Positions 8,009 through 15,620 of a DNA stretch of 64,000 nt are shown in pieces. Numbering within the stretch: the first letter of the stretch is position 1; every line of letters begins with the position of its first letter. Source of the DNA: Limiplasma sp036645955 (GTDB lineage Bacteria; Bacillota; Clostridia; Christensenellales; Aristaeellaceae). The notes under the pieces are model-generated. The model saw only the letters and a program-made list of their open reading frames with translations. It was not told the DNA's origin and searched no databases. The DNA is taken from positions 7,319 to 71,318 of the forward strand of contig JAVXND010000009.1 in NCBI GenBank assembly GCA_036645955.1, written 5' to 3'. The position numbers were made by a program, and so were the translations under genes.

Positions 8009-8764
8009 CTATTGCATGGCGCGGGCATCCTCCAGCGCCATTTTGAGCAGATCAACCTCCACGCGCAGGCGGTCAGCCTCGCGGCGGGCATCCTCAAAGC
8101 GGCGGTCGTACAGGGGTTCTTCGTCCACAAGCGGGGCGCTGGCCGCGCTTGCGCATTCATCCGCCATGCGGGCGTTTTCATCGGCACGCTTGAGCAGCTC
8201 GCAAAGCCCTTCTAGCATTTGGGAAACGCAGGGGTCGTTCATGCATTGGGCCAGCTGTGCAAGCGGACTGTGGCTTTGCGGCGCGGGAGCACGGCCGTAA
8301 TGGCGGCAGGTGATGACCGCATCGGGGCAGGGCAAGCCCTGCGCGCGCAGCTCGTCGGCAACGCTTAGCAACAATTCGGGACGGTTTTTGAGTATGGAAC
8401 GGTACTTGTTTTGATAGCGAAGCATGCCTGCACGGTCGCCGTCCGCAAGGCGGGTGACGCAAGCGCGAACGCTTTCCCCCTGCTGTCTGCCCATGAGCAC
8501 ATTGCGCAGAAGCTCATGAAGCTCGTCTTTTGTGAAGGCGCGAAAGGGCTGCTGCTTTGGTGCAAGCTCGGGAACCTCGCGCACCCTTGCGTAGTAGAAA
8601 TTGCGAATGCTATTGGGCTTGCGTGAAAGCCGCCCGCCTACATCCGCAAAAACCTCGCGCAGAGCACGCCCTTCCTGTGTGGCTTCCCTGACAGTGGAAA
8701 ATAGCAGGTCGATTTCATCCTTCTGCCAGCCGCCGCGTGGATGGTTGGTGATTACCTGTGTCAT
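8009..8764 (-). CDS. RsfA-like SANT/Myb-domain protein
   Basis: The 251-residue soluble protein opens with a SANT/Myb-like helix-turn-helix: GGWQKDEIDLLFSTVREA, then VFADVGGRLSRKPNSIRNFY (residues about 11-58). This arrangement is found in prespore regulators such as RsfA and in related Clostridial proteins. A second helical segment (FTKDELHELLRNVL) follows, and the C-terminus (about 195-251) is a charged coiled coil. The start has GGAGG 8 nt upstream. It is a single gene, next to an orphan solute-binding protein. A role as sporulation transcription factor is family-based inference; targets are unknown. Confidence 0.65.
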   Translation of the reverse strand: MTQVITNHPRGGWQKDEIDLLFSTVREATQEGRALREVFADVGGRLSRKPNSIRNFYYARVREVPELAPKQQPFRAFTKDELHELLRNVLMGRQQGESVRACVTRLADGDRAGMLRYQNKYRSILKNRPELLLSVADELRAQGLPCPDAVITCRHYGRAPAPQSHSPLAQLAQCMNDPCVSQMLEGLCELLKRADENARMADECASAASAPLVDEEPLYDRRFEDARREADRLRVEVDLLKMALEDARAMQ

Positions 8765-8838
8765 GATCGTCGCCTCCGATGGAATTGATACAGGGTCTAG
8801 TATGGAGCTATGCGCAGGATTTATACACTATGTGCGGT

Positions 8839-10020
8839 TTAGCGCAAACGGAGCAAGGTTTCTACAGGGTCTGAAGCGCTGAGAAAGGCGTTCATGCACA
8901 GGGCTTGAAGCTCTTGCCGTGCATGGGCGAAGGCGTTGGGGAACAGCAAGCCGCTTTGGCAGCAGGCTTGAAGCTCTGCGGTGAGCGGGTCCGCAGACGG
9001 GGCGAGGGGGACGACGGGCAGCAGATGATGAGAAAGGGCGGCCTGCTGTGCCGTGTCTGACAGCACAAAGTGAAGAAATGCGCGCGCATCGGCACCATTA
9101 CGGCAAAGGGAGAGATAGCGAACGGCATCGCTTGCGGCGGGCTTGAGCGGGCAGGCGATGAGATCCGCATTGGCTTTGGCGCAAAGCTGATATTGGGCAA
9201 GGGTGAGCACCTTCGCCTGCGGGAGCGGGGGGGAGGCGTTGGCATCCACGGAGAGGGGCGAGGCTTTTGGGGTAGCGATGCTTGCCGCCGCGCTGGCACG
9301 CTCCCCAGCCTCGCCTGTGCATGCGGCAATCAGCTCCCTGCGCACAGAGAGGGGACAGCTAAACAGCAGCTGCTGTAAAGCCAAGCCCTTGGGCGGCACG
9401 AGCGCATTTTTTTGCAGAAGCTTTCGCCATGGCAAGGCATCCGCCGTGATCGTGGACGGTATGTCATGCTTGGAAAGCTTGGGGGCGGGGGTGCCCAAAT
9501 CAAAAAAGGATTGGGGGCGCGGGGTGGCTGTGGGTGCGCCCTCCTGCCGCAGCCATCCAGCGGGCAGGCTTAAAATGGAGGGCGCATACCACAGGGGCAG
9601 GGCGTAGCTTTTGCCGCTGCTTTTGCCAGAAAGAAGGGCCTCTGCGGGGACGCGAGGGGCAGGGGAAAGCGGCAGAAAAAGCTGCTCGGGATTGACGATG
9701 CTACCTGTGATATAGAGGAGAACATCGGGCAGGACGGCATTTTTTTCCGTGGTCTCGGATGGGGAAACACGGCGCAGAAACACCCGCACGCCATCCGCCT
9801 GCTTTTCAAAAAGGGCGCAAAGCTCGCTCAAAAGCGGATCGTCAGACACATCATCCCCAAGCAACCACAGGGTGAGCGTGCGGGAGCGGGCAGGGCGCAG
9901 GCGCTCGTCCATGCGGTTGGCATCTTGCGCGTGAAGGCTTTCAAGCAAGCCGGGCATGGCGCACAGGAGTGCGGCGGTGAACAGCAAAGCAACAAACAGG
10001 CTTGCTCTGCGGGTATACAT
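8839..10020 (-). CDS. Exported solute-binding-like protein, orphan
   Basis: The 393-residue protein has an N-terminal signal or anchor (SLFVALLFTAALLCAMPGLL, residues about 7-26). Next comes a Rossmann-like strand TLTLWLLGDDVSDDPL and LLSELCALFEKQADGVRVFL, the typical start of an extracellular family 1 binding lobe; near the C-terminus DARAFLHFVLSDTAQQAAL is the helix in which such proteins usually carry SPEAQ. The middle is alanine- and proline-rich and poorly conserved. No permease or ATPase gene is adjacent, so it may be a degenerate binding protein or sensor. GGAGG lies 9 nt before the ATG. Confidence 0.55.
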   Translation of the reverse strand: MYTRRASLFVALLFTAALLCAMPGLLESLHAQDANRMDERLRPARSRTLTLWLLGDDVSDDPLLSELCALFEKQADGVRVFLRRVSPSETTEKNAVLPDVLLYITGSIVNPEQLFLPLSPAPRVPAEALLSGKSSGKSYALPLWYAPSILSLPAGWLRQEGAPTATPRPQSFFDLGTPAPKLSKHDIPSTITADALPWRKLLQKNALVPPKGLALQQLLFSCPLSVRRELIAACTGEAGERASAAASIATPKASPLSVDANASPPLPQAKVLTLAQYQLCAKANADLIACPLKPAASDAVRYLSLCRNGADARAFLHFVLSDTAQQAALSHHLLPVVPLAPSADPLTAELQACCQSGLLFPNAFAHARQELQALCMNAFLSASDPVETLLRLR

Positions 10021-10129
10021 AGGCCTCGCCCTCCCTTACGGTTGTGCTACAGGATATGCGGAGGTTGGGCGGGACATGACGGAGATAAGAAAACCCGCGA
10101 AACGGTGGGCATCCGCTGCCTGTGTATTC

Positions 10130-10158
10130 TTGACAACAAACCCTCACCGTGCTATGCT
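10130..10158 (+). promoter_or_regulatory. Promoter of asd-dapA-dapB
   Basis: TTGACA (10130-10135), a 17-nt spacer and TATGCT (10153-10158). Transcription would start near 10165, leaving a leader of about 145 nt before asd. Confidence 0.65.
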
Positions 10159-10205
10159 TGCTTGACGCAAAGAGTGAGCGCACACGCGCCTTTGCACCGC
10201 ATAGG

Positions 10206-10276
10206 CTATACCAATCTTGTGCTAAAATGCAAGATTGGTATGAAAGGGCCGCCGCCAATGGCGGAAGGTTTTTTGA
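10206..10276 (+). promoter_or_regulatory. Structured leader of the asd operon, possible attenuator
   Basis: An 11-bp perfect hairpin (TACCAATCTTG ... CAAGATTGGTA, about 10208-10240) is followed by a short GC hairpin (CCGCC-AAT-GGCGG, about 10249-10261) and a run of six T (10267-10272 region). The second hairpin looks like a weak terminator ahead of asd. The length is too short for a full lysine riboswitch, and no T-box motif is visible. Confidence 0.35.
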
Positions 10277-10309
10277 ACGATTATTTTTGAGAGAAACGAG
10301 GTCGCTTGC

Positions 10310-11401
10310 ATGCAACAATATCGGGTGGGCGTGATTGGCGCTACGGGCATGGTTGGGCAGCGTTTTGCGCTGTTATTGGCAAATCATCCTTGGTTTCGAG
10401 TGACTTGCGTGGCCGCAAGCACGCGAAGCGCCGGCAAAACCTATGCAGAAGCGGTACAGGGGCGTTGGGCATTTTCCAAACAGCCCATTCCTGCTGAAAT
10501 TGCAAAGCTTACCGTGATGGATGCGGCAGATGTGGACAGCATTGCAGGCATGGTGGATTTTGTTTTTTGCGCTGTGGATATGAAAAAGGATGAAATTTTT
10601 GCGCTTGAGGAACGCTATGCCAAGGCGGAGGTGCCTGTGGTGAGCAACAACAGCGCCAACCGCCACACGGCGGATGTGCCGATGCTGATTCCCGAAATCA
10701 ACGGCGAGCATGCCAAAATCATTGAAGCACAGCGCAAGCGCTTGGGTACCAAGCATGGCTTTATTGCCGTGAAGCCCAATTGCTCCATTCAAAGCTATGT
10801 ACCTGCGCTATGGCCGCTCATGGCGTTTGAGCCGCAAGGTGTGATGGTGTGTACCTATCAAGCCATCAGCGGTGCGGGCAAAACCTTCGAGCGCTGGCCC
10901 GAAATGGTGGACAACGTGATTCCCTACATTGGCGGGGAGGATGAAAAGAGCGAGTGCGAGCCGCTGAAAATATTCGGACGCATTGAAAACGGGCAGATTG
11001 TGGACAGCAAAGCGCCCAGCATCAGCGCTCAATGCCTTCGCGTGGCTTGCTCCGATGGGCACATGGCGGCGGTGAGCGTGAAGTTTAAGCACAAGCCCAC
11101 GCAGGAACAAATATTGGATTGCTGGCAAAACGCGAAGCCCGCAACGGCGGGGCTTGATTTGCCCTCCGCGCCCAAGCAATTTCTGACGTATTTTACCGAG
11201 CCTTCCCGTCCGCAAACGCGGCTGGATCGCGAGATGGAAAACGGCATGGGCATAGCCATTGGCCGCCTGCGCGAGGACCCGGTCATGGATTACAAATTTG
11301 TCTGCCTGAGCCACAACACACTGCGCGGCGCGGCGGGCGGCGGCGTGCTGAGCGCTGAATACTTATGCAAGCTAGGCTATATTGTGCGCAAGGATGCGTA
11401 A
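10310..11401 (+). CDS. asd: Aspartate-semialdehyde dehydrogenase, archaeal/fungal-type
   Basis: The enzyme reduces aspartyl phosphate to aspartate semialdehyde with NADPH, the branch-point step toward lysine, threonine and methionine. The N-terminus RVGVIGATGMVGQRF is the NADP loop. The catalytic cysteine is Cys158 in VKPNCSIQSY, and the spacing and 363-residue length match the archaeal/yeast class rather than the E. coli class. It leads asd-dapA-dapB; dapA starts 18 nt after its stop. ACGAGG sits 8 nt before the ATG. Regulation may act through the hairpins in its leader. Confidence 0.93.
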   Translation: MQQYRVGVIGATGMVGQRFALLLANHPWFRVTCVAASTRSAGKTYAEAVQGRWAFSKQPIPAEIAKLTVMDAADVDSIAGMVDFVFCAVDMKKDEIFALEERYAKAEVPVVSNNSANRHTADVPMLIPEINGEHAKIIEAQRKRLGTKHGFIAVKPNCSIQSYVPALWPLMAFEPQGVMVCTYQAISGAGKTFERWPEMVDNVIPYIGGEDEKSECEPLKIFGRIENGQIVDSKAPSISAQCLRVACSDGHMAAVSVKFKHKPTQEQILDCWQNAKPATAGLDLPSAPKQFLTYFTEPSRPQTRLDREMENGMGIAIGRLREDPVMDYKFVCLSHNTLRGAAGGGVLSAEYLCKLGYIVRKDA

Positions 11402-11418
11402 AGGGGAGGGGTTTGCCC

Positions 11419-12306
11419 ATGGATCATCAACCTTTATTTCGCGGCAGTGCGGTGGCGCTGGTTACGCCGTTTACAAAGGGGCAGGTGGATGTGCCTGCGC
11501 TTCACCGCTTGGTGAATTTTCAGCTGGAAAATGGCACGGCGGCCATTGTGGCTTGCGGCACCACAGGTGAACCCGCAACCCTTACGCCCGATGAGCGCGA
11601 GCTGGTGATTCGTGAAACGGTGCTTGCGGCAGATGGGCGCGTGCCTGTGATTTGCGGCACGGGCAGCAACTGCACCCAAAGCGTGATTGATGCGGAAAAG
11701 CGCTACCGCAGTCTGGGTTGTGCCGCGCAGCTGGTGGTTACGCCCTACTACAACAAAACCACGCAGGAAGGGCTATATGCGCATTTTATGGCCATTGCGG
11801 AGCACACGGAGCTACCCATTGTGCTCTACAACGTGCCTAGCCGCACGAATTTGGATATTTCGCCTGAAACGCTCCACAAGCTTGCGGCTTGCGGGCGCTT
11901 TGCGGCGCTCAAGGAAAGCAGCTATCAGCTGCCCTATGTGATGGAAAAGCTATCTGCCATGGAAGGCAAGCTCACCCTATACAGCGGCAATGACGACATG
12001 GTTTTTCCTCTGCTGAACCTTGGCGCACAGGGCGTAATTTCTGTGGTGGCCAATGTTTTACCCAGTGCCATGAGCGGTCTTGTGGACGCGTATTTTGGCG
12101 GCGACACCGCCGGGGCGCTCCATGCACAGCTGAGGCTCATGCCCTTGGTGCGCGCGCTTTTTGCGGAGGTCAGCCCCATTCCATGCAAATATGCCATGGC
12201 GCTTGGCGGCCTATGCTCGGGCGAGCTTCGTTTGCCGCTGATTGAAGCCAGCGAGGGTGTAAAACAAAAGGTGCGTGAAGCGTTAGACGCGCTTGAAGTG
12301 CGATAA
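11419..12306 (+). CDS. dapA: 4-hydroxy-tetrahydrodipicolinate synthase
   Basis: DapA condenses pyruvate with aspartate semialdehyde, the committed step of diaminopimelate synthesis. The 295-residue protein shows ACGTTGEPATL (substrate loop), TPYYNKTTQEG with the catalytic Tyr near residue 111, and the Schiff-base lysine at about 165 in AALKESS. The start at 11419 has GGAGG 9 nt upstream; the open frame extends further 5' into asd without a ribosome site. It lies between asd and dapB in one operon. Confidence 0.95.
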   Translation: MDHQPLFRGSAVALVTPFTKGQVDVPALHRLVNFQLENGTAAIVACGTTGEPATLTPDERELVIRETVLAADGRVPVICGTGSNCTQSVIDAEKRYRSLGCAAQLVVTPYYNKTTQEGLYAHFMAIAEHTELPIVLYNVPSRTNLDISPETLHKLAACGRFAALKESSYQLPYVMEKLSAMEGKLTLYSGNDDMVFPLLNLGAQGVISVVANVLPSAMSGLVDAYFGGDTAGALHAQLRLMPLVRALFAEVSPIPCKYAMALGGLCSGELRLPLIEASEGVKQKVREALDALEVR

Positions 12307-12322
12307 TGGAGGAACAGTGCAA

Positions 12323-13087
12323 ATGAAAATACTCATTGGCGGCGCGCTTGGGCGCATGGGGCGTGAGCTGGCGCAATGCGCCCAAGCGGCCGATATTGCG
12401 GTTGCCTGTGGGGTAGATGTGGCCTACCGTGGGCAGGCGACGGACTTTCCCATGGTGACGGGCTTTGACCATGCAACCGCGCAGGCGGATGTACTGGTGG
12501 ACTTTTCCCGCGCGGATGCATTGCCCGAGCTGCTTCAAATGGCATTGCAAACCAAAATGCCCGCTGTGCTTTGCGCAACGGGCTATACGGATGCGGAGCT
12601 TTTGCGAATCAAAGAAGCGTCCGCACACATCGCCATTTTGCGAAGCGCAAACATGAGCCTTGGCGTGAGCGTTTTGCGTGCGCTGGTAGCCATGGCGGCA
12701 AAGGCGCTTGGAGAAGATTTTGACATTGAAATTGTGGAAAAACACCACCGCATGAAGCAGGACAGCCCAAGCGGTACGGCGTTGATGCTATTGGAAGCCG
12801 CTCAAGCCGCAAGAAGCGATGACACCACGCCCGTTTATGGACGTTATGGGCGCAACGAAAAACGCGAGCCGCACGACATTGGCCTGCATGCCATACGCGG
12901 CGGCACGGTTACAGGCGAGCATGAGGTGGGCTTTTACGGCAACGGCGAACAGCTTTTGTTGACCCATCGTGCCGAAAACCGCGCACTCTTTGCGCAGGGC
13001 GCACTAAAGGCGGCTTGCTTTTTGGCAGGCAAGCCAGCAGGGCTATATTCCATGCAGGATGTGGTGAGCGAAATCATGGGGCAATAA
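12323..13087 (+). CDS. dapB: 4-hydroxy-tetrahydrodipicolinate reductase
   Basis: DapB reduces the DapA product to tetrahydrodipicolinate using NAD(P)H. The 254-residue protein begins MKILIGGALGRMGREL, the dinucleotide loop, and contains EIVEKHHRMKQDSPSGTAL, the catalytic and substrate-binding signature of the family (the His-His and Lys residues). GGAGG lies 10 nt before the chosen ATG; an in-frame GTG two codons upstream is the alternative. It is the last gene of the operon and ends 4 bp from the convergent XRE gene, with no terminator between them. Confidence 0.95.
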   Translation: MKILIGGALGRMGRELAQCAQAADIAVACGVDVAYRGQATDFPMVTGFDHATAQADVLVDFSRADALPELLQMALQTKMPAVLCATGYTDAELLRIKEASAHIAILRSANMSLGVSVLRALVAMAAKALGEDFDIEIVEKHHRMKQDSPSGTALMLLEAAQAARSDDTTPVYGRYGRNEKREPHDIGLHAIRGGTVTGEHEVGFYGNGEQLLLTHRAENRALFAQGALKAACFLAGKPAGLYSMQDVVSEIMGQ

Positions 13088-13091
13088 GCCA

Positions 13092-13418
13092 TCAATCCGA
13101 TGGATGGGTCCAATCGCCCAAGTGGCATTGGATGGTGGAAAGAATATCTTGAAGCGCCATGCGCTGATTGCGGGAAAGGCTTTGCGGTACGGGACCCAAG
13201 CCGCTGCTTAGCAAACTGCCCGCCATTAAATAATCCAAACTGACCTTGAATACATTGGCCAATGAAACCAACGTTTCTAAACTGGCCTTGCGCGAGCCTC
13301 GCTCAATATGCCCAATAAACGAAGTGCTGACACCGATTTTTTCGGCAAGCTGTTCCTGTGTCCATCTGAGCGCGGTACGCTGTTTTCGCACGCGCATACC
13401 CATATCAACATAATCCAT
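13092..13418 (-). CDS. XRE-family helix-turn-helix regulator
   Basis: The 108-residue protein has one HTH_3 (XRE/Cro) domain at residues about 7-62: GMRVRKQRTALRWTQEQLAE, then IGVSTSFIGHIERGSRKAS and LETLVSLANVFKVSLDYLMA. A short tail (NQRMALQDILSTIQCHL) may dimerise. The start is the ATG at 13418; the frame stays open another 333 nt upstream, but that extension covers the inverted repeats and is not protein-like. The promoter region carries two inverted repeats, so self-regulation is likely. Targets are unknown; the divergently spaced AAA ATPase gene is a candidate. Confidence 0.85.
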   Translation of the reverse strand: MDYVDMGMRVRKQRTALRWTQEQLAEKIGVSTSFIGHIERGSRKASLETLVSLANVFKVSLDYLMAGSLLSSGLGPVPQSLSRNQRMALQDILSTIQCHLGDWTHPSD

Positions 13419-13479
13419 ACTGTCACCGTCCTTGATAGTGTTTGTACTCGTACTACTATACCAACGGCTATACAGACTT

Positions 13480-13524
13480 AAAAGTTCCCATAGGTCATAT
13501 TTGTGACATGACATGAGAACTTTT
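13480..13524. repeat. Inverted repeat upstream of the XRE gene, candidate operator
   Basis: AAAAGTTCCCATAGGTCAT (left) and ACATGACATGAGAACTTTT (right) form an imperfect dyad with perfect 8-bp ends (13480-13487 and 13517-13524). It lies about 60 nt upstream of the XRE start, over the likely -35. Confidence 0.5.
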
Positions 13525-13548
13525 GTTGGAATATGATGGTTAGGGTGG

Positions 13549-13646
13549 CAAAAGCACATTTTTACCTTGTTGTGTACCACCCATTGTGCTAGTTTCCTTT
13601 TGATTGTACAATGGGTGGTACTGTATTCTACCAAAATGTGCTTTTG
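13549..13646. repeat. 98-bp nested inverted repeat (MITE-like)
   Basis: The outer arms are a perfect 14 bp: CAAAAGCACATTTT (13549-13562) and AAAATGTGCTTTTG (13633-13646). An inner pair GTACCACCCATTGT / ACAATGGGTGGTAC also matches perfectly, separated from the outer arms by mismatched stretches of about 13 nt. Weak symmetry continues outside. The element has no coding capacity. Confidence 0.7.
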
Positions 13647-13719
13647 ACATCCGTACCATATGATGGATGATGGGAAGGGGAGGTGTGGGGGGATAGGAGG
13701 GGGAGAACGATTAGGTCTG

Positions 13720-13764
13720 ATACTAAATAGCCATGCCGCAACATGCGGCATGGCTATTTAGTAT
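13720..13764. repeat. Hairpin family B, copy 1 (21-bp perfect stem)
   Basis: The 21-nt arm ATACTAAATAGCCATGCCGCA (13720-13740, first base included) is followed by ACA and its exact reverse complement (13744-13764). Identical arms recur at 52881-52925 with a different loop. It is preceded by a G-rich tract (about 13675-13706). It could terminate the minus-strand AAA gene. Confidence 0.85.
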
Positions 13765-13897
13765 GACAACCGAAGTGAAGTTTGAAATTTCAAGCTGTGC
13801 TTCTTCAGCAACCGCTCAACAATCCCCCGTCCTCACAATGCAAACCTCTGCATTTCTTGCGTCCAAGGCTGCAAAGCCTCAAGCCAAAGTGTTCAAG

Positions 13898-15466
13898 TTA
13901 TTCTTTATCACGGTAGGACACAATCACCTCGATAATCTGGCACCCGTTATACTCAACAGTTCGACCTTCACGCGGCGATTTTTGATTATCACAAAAGCTC
14001 AATAGATAGCCCACTCGCTGCTCTTGGCTAAGCAAGTATCCGCTAAGCTGCTCATAAGCTTCATTCGCGGCTTGTTCACCATGCCATATCTTTAACTCGA
14101 CAATATGCTCCTCGCCGCCATAAAAAACGACTACATCCATGCGGCGGCTTCCGCGTGTTTCGGGTTCCACAACGTAGTGTCCTGTTCCGTTGATGAGGGG
14201 CTTGAGGAAACTCAAGAAAAGCAACCTACCCTCGCGCTCGATGAACGTGCCGTCCTCGTCGCGGTATTCGCAGCGCATAAAGGCGGCAAAACGCTCAAGC
14301 ACCAGAGGCATGTTCAGCTTGCCGCTGCGCAGAAAGCGTCCTCGCTCATCAACATAACGGTCGATTAAATCATTGGTTTCTGCTATTGAAACCAAATAGT
14401 TCAGTATAACCGTCTCAAAGATGATATTTGAAACCTTGATTTGCCCATCTTCATCGCTGAAAATGCCATACATTAGCCCTAGGTCGATGTTTGGATTGTG
14501 AATTTCAAATGCAACCCTCGCACCGCGCACGACGATGCGCTCCACAAGCGCAGAGAACGAAGGATTGTTGACAAGGTTTTTGATTAAATCGTCAAATAAG
14601 GTGTTGCTGGCTCGAATTGCGCGCTTTTCCGCCTCGTCCACGCCGTTGTCTGTCCAGTTCAGCCGTTCTTCGTCCATTGTTTTGCAGAGCAGACTCACAA
14701 GGAACGGGTAGCCGCTGGTGTAATAAAACAGCCGCTGTGCTACCTTTTCGGCATCCATGCCAGTAGGGTGATCGTTCTCATACTCGTAAAGCATGGCGGC
14801 GATCTCCGGCGCGGAGAAGCTCATATCCACATCAAAACGCGCCGCAATGTTCCACGGGCTGTTGTAGCTGTGCTTTTCATCTGGGCGCAGCTTCATTTTC
14901 AGGTTTTTTACATCGTGAACACCAGCGAGGATGACGCTGTGGAAGGTCTTGTCGTTTCCCGAAGCTTGCTCAATGTACATATCTCTAAGCACTCCGAGGA
15001 AAGTCATAAACACTTGATTGTCAGAAGCTTTGTCCACTTCGTCAATGAGCAGAACGACTGGCTTGCCTGCACGATCACATAGGGCTGTGATTCGTTGCCC
15101 TAAATCGCTCATGGGAAAATCTTTGTCAATCGGCTTGCCAAAAATATCTGAAAGTGCTTCGCTTGATTTTTGTAGAAGCGTTAAAACACGCCTGCGTATT
15201 CCTTCCGCTAATGTACTTAGGGAAGCAAAATACTCATCTTTGCCTTCAAAACTCATATCGATGACAATATAGCGGTCGGAAAGCTGTTTGGTCAATAGCT
15301 TGAGCGTCGTCGTCTTCCCATACTGCCGCGCTCGATTCATGGTGAAATACTCGCCTGCATCAACATAATCGCTAAAAATCAAGTCAATCATTTCGCTGGT
15401 GTCCACCATATAGTGAAGGGCAGGAATGCAAGGTCCCGTGATGTTGAACCGCTTTTTCTGTGCCAT
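13898..15466 (-). CDS. AAA-ATPase-like protein with C-terminal PD-(D/E)XK nuclease domain
   Basis: The 522-residue protein has a P-loop around RQYGKTTTLK (Lys51) and a Walker B VVLLIDEVDK (about 137-146), then a helical and winged-helix middle. The C-terminal third ends in a restriction-like core: RRMDVVVFYGGEEHIVELKI, with the Asp and ExK of PD-(D/E)XK. This build is common in Clostridia and Bacteroidetes as a multi-copy family (AAA-ATPase-like plus PDDEXK_9); its function is not settled, with defence or mobile-element roles proposed. AAGGAGGT precedes the ATG. The gene looks more AT-rich than its neighbours, which suggests acquisition. Confidence 0.85.
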   Translation of the reverse strand: MAQKKRFNITGPCIPALHYMVDTSEMIDLIFSDYVDAGEYFTMNRARQYGKTTTLKLLTKQLSDRYIVIDMSFEGKDEYFASLSTLAEGIRRRVLTLLQKSSEALSDIFGKPIDKDFPMSDLGQRITALCDRAGKPVVLLIDEVDKASDNQVFMTFLGVLRDMYIEQASGNDKTFHSVILAGVHDVKNLKMKLRPDEKHSYNSPWNIAARFDVDMSFSAPEIAAMLYEYENDHPTGMDAEKVAQRLFYYTSGYPFLVSLLCKTMDEERLNWTDNGVDEAEKRAIRASNTLFDDLIKNLVNNPSFSALVERIVVRGARVAFEIHNPNIDLGLMYGIFSDEDGQIKVSNIIFETVILNYLVSIAETNDLIDRYVDERGRFLRSGKLNMPLVLERFAAFMRCEYRDEDGTFIEREGRLLFLSFLKPLINGTGHYVVEPETRGSRRMDVVVFYGGEEHIVELKIWHGEQAANEAYEQLSGYLLSQEQRVGYLLSFCDNQKSPREGRTVEYNGCQIIEVIVSYRDKE

Positions 15467-15514
15467 ACGCTTTTGACCTCCTTAGGCGCTGCACACACTG
15501 CAATGCTTACGCTT

Positions 15515-15543
15515 AGTATACCATGCGGCGTAAGCCTTATCAA
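15515..15543 (-). promoter_or_regulatory. Promoter of the AAA ATPase gene
   Basis: TTGATA (15538-15543), a 17-nt spacer and TATACT (15515-15520) on the minus strand, about 50 nt before the start. Confidence 0.7.
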
Positions 15544-15620
15544 GCAAAGGTTTTGGGACGAACAGGGTCCTGCGCTCCCCTCCTGATCTGGTGGCGGTAA
15601 CGGCATGGGGCAGACAAGGC

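Noticed and set aside
10165..10309. Lysine riboswitch or T-box upstream of asd
   Set aside because: The leader is too short for a lysine aptamer and no T-box core sequence is visible; only simple hairpins can be claimed.
13419..13751. N-terminal extension of the XRE regulator
   Set aside because: It translates the inverted repeats and hairpin and is not protein-like; the HTH domain begins right after the ATG at 13418.
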